Notes: generated from the sequence alone by a model not told the origin. A stretch of DNA of 64,000 nt from Sphingorhabdus pulchriflava (GCF_003367235.1 NZ_QRGP01000001.1:372001-436000); one strand, 5' to 3'; positions 1-10,755 are shown, counted from the first letter of the stretch. Made by a program: numbers and translations.

Positions 1-189
1 GTTGAGGCCGAGAAGTTTGAAGACGCGATGAAAGCCCTCGCTACATTGAGAGAGCCGATTGACAGCTTCTTTGACGGTGTATTGGTCTTTCACCCTAACA
101 TAGACATTGCCACTCGTCGTTTGGATTTGCTCAGACGGTTCCGCGACGCGGTCCACAGTGTTGCGGATTTCTCCAAAATCGAAGGTTAG
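1..189 (+). CDS. glyS: Glycine--tRNA ligase beta subunit, C-terminal end (partial)
   Basis: The first 62 codons are open in frame 1 and end with TAG at 187-189; the start lies upstream of the window. The sequence shows the usual end of GlyS: a helical anticodon-binding stretch containing LREPIDSFFDGVLV, then RLDLLRRFRDAVHSVADFSKIEG. The closing VADFSKIEG motif is typical of the bacterial alpha2beta2 glycyl-tRNA synthetase beta chain, which charges tRNA-Gly in the cytoplasm together with GlyQ. The partner gene is not visible here. Confidence 0.9.
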   Translation, partial: VEAEKFEDAMKALATLREPIDSFFDGVLVFHPNIDIATRRLDLLRRFRDAVHSVADFSKIEG

Positions 190-284
190 GCCCGGCCTGC
201 AATTTGGTGGTGATTGACTTAAATCATTGCGTTCGGGCCCGAATGGGCGCGTGAAGAGTTTCCTCTCCAAAGGAAACCCTCGTC

Positions 285-827
285 ATGGCCGTCATGCATC
301 GCATACGCATTTTTCATGCCTTCCTCGCGCTTACCGTTCTTGCCGCCTATTTTTCCGCCGAGATGGGCCTGATCCACGCCTGGCTTGGCTATGGCGTCGC
401 GGCCCTGATCACCTTCCGGCTGATCTGGGCGTTGAGCGGTGTGCCGCAGCTCGGGCTGGAACGTTTCTATCCATCGTTCAAGGATATGCACCTGAAGGGT
501 ATCGCCACCCACCCCGCGATCAGCCGGGTCTTGCTTGCGGGCATCGCGCTTTCGGTCATCGGTGCGACTGGCACCGGCATCATGATGGACAATGGCCGGG
601 CATTCCAGCCGACATCGCTCAGCTCATTTTCCTTTTCGGGCGAAGATGAAAGTGAGGAACATGAAAGCGAAGGCGGTGAGGATGAATCGGGCGAAGCCTA
701 TGAAGAGGCGCATGAACTGCTGGCCAATCTGGCGATAGCATTTGTCGTCATGCATGTTTTATACTTGCTGGCATTCAAACGCCCCTTGGCGCGCTTCATG
801 CTTTTTGCGAACAAATCCGCCAAATAA
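285..827 (+). CDS. Cytochrome b561-type di-heme membrane protein
   Basis: A 180-residue protein with about four membrane segments (near residues 8-24, 33-50, 80-100 and 145-165). Histidines near the membrane faces (H5, H10, H31, and the late HELLANL and VMHVLY helix) fit the bacterial cytochrome b561/Ni-hydrogenase b-type family, which passes electrons between quinone and periplasmic partners. The loop around residues 118-143 is very acidic (GEDESEEHESEGGEDESGE) and could bind cations. AAAGGA lies about 12 nt before the ATG; Met4 is an alternative start. No c-type cytochrome partner is adjacent, so the physiological electron route is unknown. Confidence 0.8.
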   Translation: MAVMHRIRIFHAFLALTVLAAYFSAEMGLIHAWLGYGVAALITFRLIWALSGVPQLGLERFYPSFKDMHLKGIATHPAISRVLLAGIALSVIGATGTGIMMDNGRAFQPTSLSSFSFSGEDESEEHESEGGEDESGEAYEEAHELLANLAIAFVVMHVLYLLAFKRPLARFMLFANKSAK

Positions 828-908
828 TTCTGTTCTATGCTTGACTCTAACGTGCTGCACTGCACAACGGCGCGCATCTCAGATGGCCTAAAAGGAACCG
901 GCTGCGCG

Positions 909-3560
<2,652 letters not shown>

Positions 3561-3595
3561 GCTTCGTTTAGTCTCTTCTTTTAGGGAGAGATTTC

Positions 3596-4171
3596 ATGAA
3601 GCCATGGTTGCGATACTCGATCTGCATCCTGTTGGGGCTAGCGGGCGGAACGGTTTACGCAGTCCACCAGGTGCGCAGTGCCGATCTGGGGCGGCAGGTG
3701 ACCAACGGGCCTTGGAGCACCAACACCGATAATGGCACGAAGGACGCGACTGCGCTGAGCCGCGCACGCGTAGCGCTGTTCGGGCTGCTGGCGCTGCCCG
3801 CGAAGGAGGCGATGTATTTCCAGGCACGAACCGACAGCGACGGCGCACCGCTGAAGGGCAATTGCACCTACACCGTGCAGGGCGGTGAAATAGATGCGCG
3901 CTGGTGGAGCATCACGCTGTATAGGGGCGAGGGCTGGCTGGTGAAGAATGCAGCTAACCGCTGGTCAGTCGGCGGCAACGCGCCGGTGCGTGATGCAGGT
4001 GGCAACTGGTCGTTCACGGTTTCGCCGAAAAAGGCCGATGGCGTGTGGCTGCCCACCGGACGTACGCCGCAGTTCGACCTGACCCTGCGCACCTATCATC
4101 CGAAAGGCGCGCTGCTCAATGATCCGGCCAAGGCAAAGCTGCCCTCTATCAATAAGGAGACCTGCGCATGA
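3596..4171 (+). CDS. DUF1214 domain protein, exported
   Basis: A 191-residue protein with an N-terminal hydrophobic segment (residues 6-22) that acts as signal or anchor. The body fits DUF1214: the stretch ARWWSITLYRGEGWLV followed by NRWSVG and a late FDLTLRTYHP are family hallmarks. A GGGAGAG ribosome site sits 7-8 nt before the ATG. Its stop overlaps the start of the DUF1254 gene by ATGA, so the two are co-translated. Larger bacterial proteins join DUF1254 and DUF1214 in one chain; here they are two small genes. Function is unknown. Confidence 0.75.
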   Translation: MKPWLRYSICILLGLAGGTVYAVHQVRSADLGRQVTNGPWSTNTDNGTKDATALSRARVALFGLLALPAKEAMYFQARTDSDGAPLKGNCTYTVQGGEIDARWWSITLYRGEGWLVKNAANRWSVGGNAPVRDAGGNWSFTVSPKKADGVWLPTGRTPQFDLTLRTYHPKGALLNDPAKAKLPSINKETCA

Positions 4172-4719
4172 TCCGCAAATGGCTCCTCCCGCTGCTCGCC
4201 GGCCTCGCCGCTGCTGCTATCGCCTGGCAAGGCACGCTGGTGGCAACACCTTATGTGCTGATGTCGGCTGCCATGAAACGGATCGGCAATGCCGACGGCA
4301 ATGGCCGCGCCAATGTGTTCGCTTTTGGCCCTATGGCAACGGCGGATCGCCAACCGATTGTGCGACCCAGCCCCGACCTTGTCTATTCATCTTGCGTGTT
4401 CGACCTTTCGCAGGGGGTTGTACTGGTCGATGTCGAACCGGTTCCCGAGCGCTATTGGTCGATCAGCATTTTCGACGCGCGAACCGATGTCGCCGCCGTC
4501 CGAAGCGATCGCGATACAGGCGGCAAAACGGCGCGATTGGCGTTGCTGCGCAAAGGGCAAAAGGCGCCTGCCGGTTATGAAGCAGTCGAGCTTGGTTATG
4601 ACAGAGGGATTGCCTTGATCCGCATTTTACTGTCCGATCCAAGCGAGTTTGAACAAATCGACGCAATACGTCGCAAATCGAAGTGCCGCACCGTCAGCGC
4701 CAAATTACTGGAGAAATGA
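4168..4719 (+). CDS. DUF1254 domain protein, exported
   Basis: A 183-residue protein with an N-terminal hydrophobic helix (residues 6-20) and a DUF1254-like body that includes PDLVYSSCVFDLSQGVVLV and ERYWSISIFDARTD. It overlaps the preceding DUF1214 gene by 4 nt, and the pair probably forms one periplasmic or membrane-anchored complex. The gene is followed by tRNA-Arg after 54 nt. No catalytic motif can be named. The compact two-gene form, compared with the long fused proteins of other bacteria, is common in alphaproteobacteria, as far as I know. Confidence 0.7.
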   Translation: MIRKWLLPLLAGLAAAAIAWQGTLVATPYVLMSAAMKRIGNADGNGRANVFAFGPMATADRQPIVRPSPDLVYSSCVFDLSQGVVLVDVEPVPERYWSISIFDARTDVAAVRSDRDTGGKTARLALLRKGQKAPAGYEAVELGYDRGIALIRILLSDPSEFEQIDAIRRKSKCRTVSAKLLEK

Positions 4720-4773
4720 GCGTAAATTAGGGCTTGCGAATCCCGGAGCGCGGGCCTATTGGCACGCCTCCAC

Positions 4774-4850
4774 GCACCCATAGCTCAGCTGGATAGAGCA
4801 CCAGACTACGAATCTGGGGGTCGGACGTTCGAATCGTTCTGGGTGCGCCA
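4774..4850 (+). tRNA. tRNA-Arg (anticodon ACG)
   Basis: A 77-nt cloverleaf. The acceptor stem GCACCCA pairs perfectly with TGGGTGC, followed by discriminator G and an encoded CCA. The D-arm contains AGCTCAGCTGGATAGAGC. The anticodon stem CCAGA/TCTGG encloses loop CTACGAA (anticodon ACG, read as ICG), and the T-arm has GTTCGAATC. It decodes CGU, CGC and CGA. Confidence 0.97.
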
Positions 4851-4885
4851 TTTTCCTCTCCCCGTGTGAGAGTAGCCCCAAAATA

Positions 4886-5569
4886 ATGTCCTCAAACACC
4901 AAATCCGCAGTCGTCCTGTTATCGGGCGGTCTCGACTCGATGGTCGTTGCCGGGCTGGCCCGTGAGGCGGGTTATGCGATCCACGCGCTGACTATCGACT
5001 ATAACCAGCGCCACCGGATCGAGCTGGAAAGCGCCGCGCGCATTGCCTCGCATCTAAGAGCTGCCGAGCACATCGTGTTGCCGCTCGACCTGCGCCGCTT
5101 TGGTGGTTCCGCGCTCACCGCCGACATTAACGTGCCGAAAGATGGCGTTGGCGAAAGCGCTATCCCGGTGACCTACGTGCCCGCGCGCAACACGATTTTC
5201 CTCTCGCTGTGCCTCGGCCTTGCCGAAGCACGCGGCGCACGTGATCTGTTCATAGGAGTCAATGCGCTGGACTATTCGGGCTATCCCGATTGCCGCCCGG
5301 AATTCATCCGCGCCTTTGAGGATATGGCAAATCTGGCGACCAAGGCTGGTGTAGAAGGTGACCGCTTCACTGTGCACACGCCGCTGCAGCACATGACCAA
5401 GGCCGATATTGCGCGCGAAGCGCACCGGCTGGGCCTCGATGCGGGGATGAGCTGGACCTGCTATGATCCGACGCCCGATAACAAGGCCTGCGGGAAATGT
5501 GACAGCTGCCGCCTGCGCGCCAAGGGCTTTATCGATGCGGGCCTGCCAGACCCCACGGTTTACGGATGA
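4886..5569 (+). CDS. queC: 7-cyano-7-deazaguanine synthase QueC
   Basis: QueC (227 residues) converts 7-carboxy-7-deazaguanine to preQ0 with ammonia and ATP in queuosine biosynthesis. The ATP-pyrophosphatase loop SGGLDS is at residues 13-18. The zinc-binding cysteines are C192, C202, C205 and C208, in the pattern C-x9-C-x2-C-x2-C. Length matches the family. The stop overlaps the queE start by ATGA, so the two consecutive pathway enzymes are translationally coupled. No preQ1 riboswitch was recognised in the short leader after the tRNA gene. Confidence 0.95.
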   Translation: MSSNTKSAVVLLSGGLDSMVVAGLAREAGYAIHALTIDYNQRHRIELESAARIASHLRAAEHIVLPLDLRRFGGSALTADINVPKDGVGESAIPVTYVPARNTIFLSLCLGLAEARGARDLFIGVNALDYSGYPDCRPEFIRAFEDMANLATKAGVEGDRFTVHTPLQHMTKADIAREAHRLGLDAGMSWTCYDPTPDNKACGKCDSCRLRAKGFIDAGLPDPTVYG

Positions 5570-6204
5570 GCTACGCGGTCAAGGAAATCTTCCTGACCTT
5601 GCAAGGTGAGGGGGTACACGCCGGACGACGGGCGGTGTTCCTGCGCTTTGCCGGATGCAATTTGTGGACAGGTCGTGAGGAGGACCGATCCTCTGCGATT
5701 TGCCAGTTCTGCGACACTGATTTTGTCGGCATGGATGGCGAAAATGGCGGGCGGTATGAAGCTGAGGCTTTGGCTGCGAAGGTGGCCGGGCTTTGGGGTG
5801 AGGGGACCGAACACCGCTATGTCGTGATGACCGGCGGCGAGCCGATGCTGCAGGTCGACGATGCAATAGTCGAGGCATTGCACGCGCAGGGCTTTACCAT
5901 CGCAATCGAAAGCAACGGCACGCTTCCGGTGCATCCAGGCATCGACTGGGTATGCATCAGCCCCAAGGCAGGCAGTGAGGTGGTGCAGCGTAAGGGCAAC
6001 GAACTCAAGCTCGTCTGGCCACAGCCTGGTAGTGACACCTTGGCAATGGAAAGCTGGGGCTTCGACAATTTCCTGATCCAGCCGATGGACAGTGGTGATT
6101 CGGGTGCGAATGATTCGAACCGCAAATCGGCGATCGATTTTGTTACGCAACATCCGAAATGGCGACTTTCTCTCCAGAATCACAAGCTGTTAGGTCTGCC
6201 CTGA
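5566..6204 (+). CDS. queE: 7-carboxy-7-deazaguanine synthase QueE (radical SAM)
   Basis: A 212-residue radical SAM enzyme that makes 7-carboxy-7-deazaguanine from carboxytetrahydropterin. The [4Fe-4S] cysteines are C31, C46 and C49, in a C-x14-C-x2-C arrangement instead of the classical C-x3-C-x2-C. This variant is known from the Burkholderia-type QueE clade. Further motifs are [12 protein letters not shown] at the N terminus, TGGEPMLQ (SAM-binding) and ESNGTLPV. It is coupled to queC by a 4-nt overlap. Confidence 0.93.
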   Translation: MSYAVKEIFLTLQGEGVHAGRRAVFLRFAGCNLWTGREEDRSSAICQFCDTDFVGMDGENGGRYEAEALAAKVAGLWGEGTEHRYVVMTGGEPMLQVDDAIVEALHAQGFTIAIESNGTLPVHPGIDWVCISPKAGSEVVQRKGNELKLVWPQPGSDTLAMESWGFDNFLIQPMDSGDSGANDSNRKSAIDFVTQHPKWRLSLQNHKLLGLP

Positions 6205-6251
6205 CCGGGTTGGTAAACCCCTTTGACTTCAAGTCACTTTGGTGACAATCT

Positions 6252-6265
6252 TCTCTCCGGAGAGA
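6252..6265. promoter_or_regulatory. 14-bp perfect palindrome in a promoter region
   Basis: TCTCTCCGGAGAGA is a perfect inverted repeat 18 nt upstream of the small membrane protein start at 6284. It could be an operator or a small hairpin in the leader. It is short enough to be chance. Confidence 0.3.
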
Positions 6266-6283
6266 TTACAGGGGAGAGATGTA

Positions 6284-6640
6284 ATGGCCAAAGCGCACTC
6301 GGTGCAGCATTCGCGTTCTCGTTTTAGCTGTGCGAAACGCATGAGTACCCACATTGCCTATGCGCTGGTCGTTTATACGCTTCTCCTGATCTTCATTGTC
6401 TCCCCCGAACTTGAAACCAAGGGCATGGCCATATGGCCCTATCTGGCGCTTGTTGCGCTGGTTGCTGCAGTCATTCCCGTATGCCGCAATATTGAACGCC
6501 GCTGGCAATCACTGGATGCAAATGGCTCTGGCGAACTGGAAGGCCAGTTGAAATTCGACGAGGCGAAATTGTGGATTGGGGCAATCGGCATCCCGGTTGT
6601 TCTGATGCTTTTCTTCAAACTCTGTTCAACAGCATTTTAA
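6284..6640 (+). CDS. Small three-helix membrane protein, unknown
   Basis: A 118-residue protein with three predicted membrane helices (about residues 20-37, 44-62 and 96-114). A cytoplasmic segment between helices 2 and 3 (NIERRWQSLDANGSGELEG) faintly resembles an EF-hand-like acidic loop, but it is too short to call one. The ATG at 6284 has GGGGAGAG about 5 nt upstream and is preferred to a TTG at 6239. I do not recognise the family. It stands alone between queE and pmbA. Confidence 0.6.
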   Translation: MAKAHSVQHSRSRFSCAKRMSTHIAYALVVYTLLLIFIVSPELETKGMAIWPYLALVALVAAVIPVCRNIERRWQSLDANGSGELEGQLKFDEAKLWIGAIGIPVVLMLFFKLCSTAF

Positions 6641-6682
6641 GCCACAATTGACGCTATTCCCGCCCGCGCCTAAGCGGGATGG

Positions 6683-8029
6683 ATGCTGACACCCAATGAA
6701 GCGCTCGATCGCGCTGTAAATCTCGTCGAACAAGCCAAAAAGGCAGGCGCTGACGCCGCCGATGCCGTCTATCACTGCGATGCCTCTACCGAAGTCCAGG
6801 TTCGTCTGGGCGCGCTCGAAGATGTCGTGCGGTCAGAAGGTGAGGAGATCGGTCTACGCGTTTTCCTCGGACAGCGGTCGGCCACCATTTCCTCTTCGAG
6901 CATGAACCCCGAGGTACTGAAGGGGCTTGTTACTCGTGCACTGGATATGGCGCGTGAGGCTCCCGAAGATCCCTATGCAGGGCTGGCCCCGCAAGACATG
7001 CTGCTGAAGGGCGCCATCCCAGATGTTCAAAGCGACGACGGACTTGATCCCGATCCGCAATCTTTGCGCGAAATAGCCCTTGCTTGCGAAGATGCGGCGC
7101 GTGCGGTCATGGGCGTGACCAATAGCGAGGGTGCTGGTGCCAGTGCGGGGCGTTCGATTTTTGCGCTCGCCACCAGCCATGGCTTTGCCGGAGCCAATCA
7201 TGCATCGGGCTATGGTGTTTCGGCCAGCGTCCTTGCAGGTGAAGGCGATGCCAAGGAGCGCGACTATGACTGGCGCTCGGCGCGCCACCGCGTCGACCTC
7301 GACAGTGCTGAAGCCATCGGCAAGCGGGCAGGGGAGCGCGCGGTGCGCCGTGTCAATCCCGGCGCGATCAAGAGCGGGACCTTACCCGTCGTCTTCGATC
7401 CGCGCATTGGTGGTTCGCTGGTCGGGCATCTGATGGGCGCGATTGGTGGCAGCATGATTGCGCGCAAGACAAGCTTCTTGCTCGAAGCACTTGGTGACGC
7501 GTTGTTCGACAGCGCGATCAGTATCATTGACGATCCGTTGCGCCCGCGCGGCCTCGGCAGCAGGGCGTTTGATGGAGAGGGGCTGCCGACGGCGCGTACC
7601 GCAGTCATCGACAAGGGTGTACTCACCGGTTGGATGATGGAAAGTGCCGCTGCGCGCCAACTCGGCCTTAAACCCACTGGCCATGCCAGCCGCGGCGGTA
7701 GTGGCGCGCCCGGTACCAGCCCGTCGAACCTGCACCTCGAAGGCGGCACCATGTCTGTAGCCGATCTGATTTCTGATATTGATTATGGCGTTTATGTGCA
7801 TGAATTATCAGGGCAGGGCGTGAATATTGTGACCGGCGACTACAGCCGAGGTGCCGCCGGTTTCCTGATCGAAAAGGGTGAAATCACCGGCCCGGTCAGC
7901 GAATTCACCATTGCCGGAAATCTGAAAGACATGTTCCGCGCGCTGACGCCCGCCAACGATCTTGAATTCATCCGCTCGACCAATGTGCCGACTTTGCGCA
8001 TCGACGGCATGATGGTGGCGAGTGCCTGA
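6683..8029 (+). CDS. pmbA: TldD/PmbA family metalloprotease subunit (TldE)
   Basis: A 448-residue PmbA/TldE homologue. With TldD it forms a cytoplasmic metalloprotease that degrades unfolded peptides and matures some modified peptides. Family motifs are the N-terminal EVQVRLGALEDVVRSEGEEIGLRV region (residues about 34-58) and the C-terminal HELSGQGVNIVTGDYSRGA and EFTIAGNLKDM. TldE is the subunit without the zinc-ligating HExxxH, and none is seen here. The stop overlaps the start of the next gene by 8 nt. No tldD lies in the window. Confidence 0.93.
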   Translation: MLTPNEALDRAVNLVEQAKKAGADAADAVYHCDASTEVQVRLGALEDVVRSEGEEIGLRVFLGQRSATISSSSMNPEVLKGLVTRALDMAREAPEDPYAGLAPQDMLLKGAIPDVQSDDGLDPDPQSLREIALACEDAARAVMGVTNSEGAGASAGRSIFALATSHGFAGANHASGYGVSASVLAGEGDAKERDYDWRSARHRVDLDSAEAIGKRAGERAVRRVNPGAIKSGTLPVVFDPRIGGSLVGHLMGAIGGSMIARKTSFLLEALGDALFDSAISIIDDPLRPRGLGSRAFDGEGLPTARTAVIDKGVLTGWMMESAAARQLGLKPTGHASRGGSGAPGTSPSNLHLEGGTMSVADLISDIDYGVYVHELSGQGVNIVTGDYSRGAAGFLIEKGEITGPVSEFTIAGNLKDMFRALTPANDLEFIRSTNVPTLRIDGMMVASA

Positions 8030-8807
8030 TCGCGATGCTGCGATAATCGCCGTCCGTGAGGCGGGTGACCTCGCGCTCGCGGCATGGCGTGAAGGGGCGG
8101 CCCCTGCCACCGGTGTCTGGGAAAAGAGCAAGGGCCATCCGGTAAGCGAGACGGACCTTGCGGTCGATGCGTTGCTCAAACAGCGGCTGGGCGACCTCGC
8201 CCCCAATATCGGCTGGTTGTCCGAAGAAACCGTCGATCATCCCGACCGCCTGTCGATGTCGCGCCAATGGCTGGTCGATCCGATCGACGGCACACGCGAT
8301 TTTATTCGCGGGCGGAGCGGCTGGTGTGTGTCGGTCGCCTTGGTCGAAGGTAGCGAGGCCGTCTTTGCAGCGATGTATGCGCCTGTGACCAAACAGTTGT
8401 GGGTTGCGCACAAAGGTGAAGGGACGACCTGCAATGGCAAGCGATTATTTGCCAGCAGCAGAGAGGAATTTGTAGGTGCGCGCGTGCCGACCGATGCTCT
8501 GCCCAAGGCCGACCGCGATCTGGAAATGGTGCATAAGCCGAACAGCATCGCAATGCGGATGACGATGGTGGCGTGCGACCGGGCAGACCTAGTCGCGACG
8601 CTGCGCTGGGGGCATGAATGGGACATCGCGGCGGCGCATCTGATTGCCGAGGAAGCGGGGGCTGTGGTCACCAGTGCGACGGGTGAACCGATCCGTTATA
8701 ACAAGCGCGAGCCGATGGACTTCGGGCTGATCTGTTGTGCGCCGGGGATACATGGGGCGGCGGTTGAAAGGTTGCAGGATCGGGCCCGGGCGATTTTGGG
8801 GGGCTAA
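8022..8807 (+). CDS. 3'(2'),5'-bisphosphate nucleotidase / inositol monophosphatase family (CysQ-like)
   Basis: A 261-residue lithium-sensitive phosphatase-family enzyme. The metal site is spread over SEET (residues 67-70), DPIDGTRDF (86-94) and the late WDIAAAH motif. The DGT-[KR]-[DE]-F form is closer to CysQ (which recycles the sulfate-assimilation by-product PAP) than to inositol monophosphatase (DGTTNF), but specificity cannot be fixed from sequence. It uses a GTG start at 8022 that overlaps the pmbA stop by 8 nt, so expression is coupled. Confidence 0.85.
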   Translation: MPDRDAAIIAVREAGDLALAAWREGAAPATGVWEKSKGHPVSETDLAVDALLKQRLGDLAPNIGWLSEETVDHPDRLSMSRQWLVDPIDGTRDFIRGRSGWCVSVALVEGSEAVFAAMYAPVTKQLWVAHKGEGTTCNGKRLFASSREEFVGARVPTDALPKADRDLEMVHKPNSIAMRMTMVACDRADLVATLRWGHEWDIAAAHLIAEEAGAVVTSATGEPIRYNKREPMDFGLICCAPGIHGAAVERLQDRARAILGG

Positions 8808-8809
8808 CT

Positions 8810-8838
8810 TCGTCGCCCCTGCGAAGGCAGGGGCCGCT
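8810..8838. repeat. REP-like palindrome, left copy beside GIY-YIG gene
   Basis: A 29-nt unit whose core CCCCTGC-GAAG-GCAGGGG forms a 7-bp hairpin with a 4-nt loop. An exact reverse complement of all 29 nt lies at 9222-9250, so the GIY-YIG gene is bracketed by inverted copies. Similarity continues a little further inward (GGATGTTTAAG here against TGAAGTTTAAT). Confidence 0.85.
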
Positions 8839-8864
8839 GGATGTTTAAGCTACCCGACCTACAT

Positions 8865-9155
8865 TCATCCATTCAGTCCCAGATAAAGGTCATCCCAGTT
8901 CGGATTAGCCTCAACAATCATTCGCAACTTCCACGCCCGTTTCCATCGCTTCAACTGCTTTTCGCGTTTAATCGCTTGGTCAATGTCTCTATGCGGCTCC
9001 ATCCAGACCAATCGGTCTAGGCCCCAGCGTTTGCAAAAGACTGATCCTTCGCCTCTTTTATGTGCGTTCACCCGTGCTGACAAATCAGCAGTGACGCCTA
9101 TGTAGAGCACGCCAAAGGGCTTGTTCGTCATCAGGTAAATATGGCCACCGCGCAT
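8865..9155 (-). CDS. GIY-YIG family endonuclease (UPF0213-type)
   Basis: A 96-residue single-domain protein. The GIY-YIG signature appears as HIYLM followed by VLYIGVTADLSARVNAHKRG, which carries the conserved Tyr and Arg residues; a later KREKQLKRWKRAWK patch is basic. The ATG at 9155 has GGAGAG 6 nt upstream. Small stand-alone GIY-YIG proteins of this kind are widespread, with mostly unknown biology. The gene sits between two exact inverted copies of a REP-like palindrome and interrupts the space between the CysQ-like gene and crtB, so it looks like a small mobile or selfish cassette. Confidence 0.88.
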   Translation of the reverse strand: MRGGHIYLMTNKPFGVLYIGVTADLSARVNAHKRGEGSVFCKRWGLDRLVWMEPHRDIDQAIKREKQLKRWKRAWKLRMIVEANPNWDDLYLGLNG

Positions 9156-9221
9156 GGCCTCTCTCCAGATCACCACCCTGGTTGAGATGGTGCGATGGTA
9201 GCGGTGTTGGATTAAACTTCA

Positions 9222-9250
9222 AGCGGCCCCTGCCTTCGCAGGGGCGACGA
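9222..9250. repeat. REP-like palindrome, right copy abutting crtB stop
   Basis: Exact reverse complement of the 29-nt unit at 8810-8838, with its own CCCCTGC/GCAGGGG hairpin. It ends one base before the crtB stop codon (9251-9253), so it could also act as the 3' hairpin of the carotenoid transcript. Confidence 0.85.
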
Positions 9251-10177
9251 CTATTTTGTCCGCGTCCACAGCCCTTCGCGATCGATGGGAGCAGGCTGGT
9301 TTGTAATTGCATCGCCAAAAGCCTTAACCACCCAGCGTAACTTTTCACCGCGAGAGGTGAAAATCCGTCCGTCCCAGGCATGCTCGCCTGCGATGCGTAC
9401 CTTGCGGGCAATGTCGCCATAAATGCCCGCTGCGGACAGCACCGCCCAGCGGGCGCGGAAGGGCAGGCGTGCGGCACCAATGCGGGCCGAGGCCTCATAT
9501 TGCCCTGCCTCATCGGCCAGCCAGCGGCCAATAAGAGCCAGTTTTTTGCGGTTGTGCGGGCGCAGATGCTCGCCGGGTTCGAGGTCGAGCTGGGCCAGCC
9601 AATCATCCGGGATGTAGCAACGGCCTGCCCGGCCATCCTCGGCAATGTCGCGCGCGATATTGGCAAGCTGGAAGGCAAGGCCAAGATCACAGGCGCGGTC
9701 TAGTGTTTCTTCATCATCAGGTGATACGCCCATGACCACGGCCATCATTACCCCAACCGCGCCGGCGACATGGAAACAATAACGGTAAAGATCGATTTCG
9801 TGGCGAGGCTGCCAACCGATGGTATCGAGCGCGAAGCCTTCGATCACATCATCGGCCATTTTCTGGGTAAGGCCGCATTCGCGTGCGACGACGCCCAGGC
9901 AATCGAAGGCCGGATCGCCGGTAGTTTCGCCATTCAACGCTTGGGCCGTCAGTTCGCGGATCGATTGCAACCGGGCAGCCGGATCGGCAATCGCTTCCAT
10001 CTCTCCGCCATGATCCTGCCCGTCGGCCATATCGTCGCATTTACGGCACCAGGCGTAGAGCAGCCAGACACGCTCTCTAGTGGTGCGGTCAAACAGCTTG
10101 CTGGCGGCGGCAAAGGATTTGGAACCGCGAGCGATGCTGTCGCGGGCATAGGCGACGAGAGCCGCCCGTTCGCTCAC
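9251..10177 (-). CDS. crtB: Phytoene synthase
   Basis: A 308-residue squalene/phytoene synthase family enzyme that condenses two geranylgeranyl diphosphates to phytoene. Both Asp-rich Mg-diphosphate motifs are present: DDMAD (D48 to D52) and RDIAED (D177 to D181). The diagnostic LANIARDIAEDGRAGRCYIP region is intact. It is last in the minus-strand operon crtY-crtI-LOG-crtB, and its ATG overlaps the LOG gene stop (ATGA). Squalene synthases of the HpnC/HpnD type share the fold, but the crt neighbours settle the assignment. Confidence 0.93.
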   Translation of the reverse strand: MSERAALVAYARDSIARGSKSFAAASKLFDRTTRERVWLLYAWCRKCDDMADGQDHGGEMEAIADPAARLQSIRELTAQALNGETTGDPAFDCLGVVARECGLTQKMADDVIEGFALDTIGWQPRHEIDLYRYCFHVAGAVGVMMAVVMGVSPDDEETLDRACDLGLAFQLANIARDIAEDGRAGRCYIPDDWLAQLDLEPGEHLRPHNRKKLALIGRWLADEAGQYEASARIGAARLPFRARWAVLSAAGIYGDIARKVRIAGEHAWDGRIFTSRGEKLRWVVKAFGDAITNQPAPIDREGLWTRTK

Positions 10178-10755
10178 AAATCCTCGGCCTTCATCTGGAA
10201 GATGCTTTTGTGCGGTTCATAGCTCGCCATTTTTGCGAGCAAGCCTTCCATAGTTTCATCGACAATCATGATGCCCGCATGTTGTGGACGGATGAAGCCG
10301 ACATCGACCATGTGCCGGTTGAACGCCACCAATTGGTCGTAAAAGCCTGCAACGTTGAGGAGCCCGACCGGCTTTTCATGATAGCCGAGTTGGGCCCAGC
10401 TTATCGCCTCCCACAATTCGTCCATCGTGCCGACGCCACCGGGGATGGTGATGAAGCCATCCGACAGGTCGGTAAACATGCGCTTGCGTTCGTGCATGCC
10501 GGGAACAACATGCAGTTCGGTGCAGCCGCGATGCGCGACTTCGCTGCCGACCAATGCTTCGGGGATGACGCCGATAACTTCGCCACCCGCTTCCAGCGTT
10601 GCGTCAGCCACAGCGCCCATGAGGCCAAGCCGACCCCCGCCATAGACCAAGCCGATTCCGCGCTGAGCCAATTCGCGGCCAACCATCCGTGCGCATTCAA
10701 TATAAACTGGGTCGGCCGGGGTGGCTGAACCGCAATAGACGGCAAGACGTTTCAA
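10174..10755 (-). CDS. LOG family protein (TIGR00730 Rossmann fold)
   Basis: A 193-residue LOG-type protein with the hallmark PGGVGTMDELWE and an N-terminal RLAVYCGS plus LVYGGGRLGLMG. Characterised members are cytokinin-riboside 5'-monophosphate phosphoribohydrolases or, more generally, nucleotide N-glycosidases. The start is TTG at 10755, which overlaps the crtI stop (CATTGA), because homology begins at KRLAVYCG. The longer open frame upstream lies inside crtI. It is coupled on both sides (crtI and crtB), so it is a true member of the carotenoid operon, although no role in carotenoid synthesis is known to me. Confidence 0.9.
   Translation of the reverse strand: MKRLAVYCGSATPADPVYIECARMVGRELAQRGIGLVYGGGRLGLMGAVADATLEAGGEVIGVIPEALVGSEVAHRGCTELHVVPGMHERKRMFTDLSDGFITIPGGVGTMDELWEAISWAQLGYHEKPVGLLNVAGFYDQLVAFNRHMVDVGFIRPQHAGIMIVDETMEGLLAKMASYEPHKSIFQMKAEDL

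Noticed and set aside
4851-4885. A preQ1 riboswitch before queC
   Set aside because: The leader after the tRNA is only 35 nt and lacks the conserved stem and A-rich tail of preQ1-I; no preQ1-II fold is visible.
8962-8973. A TTTAATCG half-site inside the GIY-YIG gene
   Set aside because: Only one arm is present and it lies in coding sequence (IKREKQ), so it is not a fourth copy of the regulon element.
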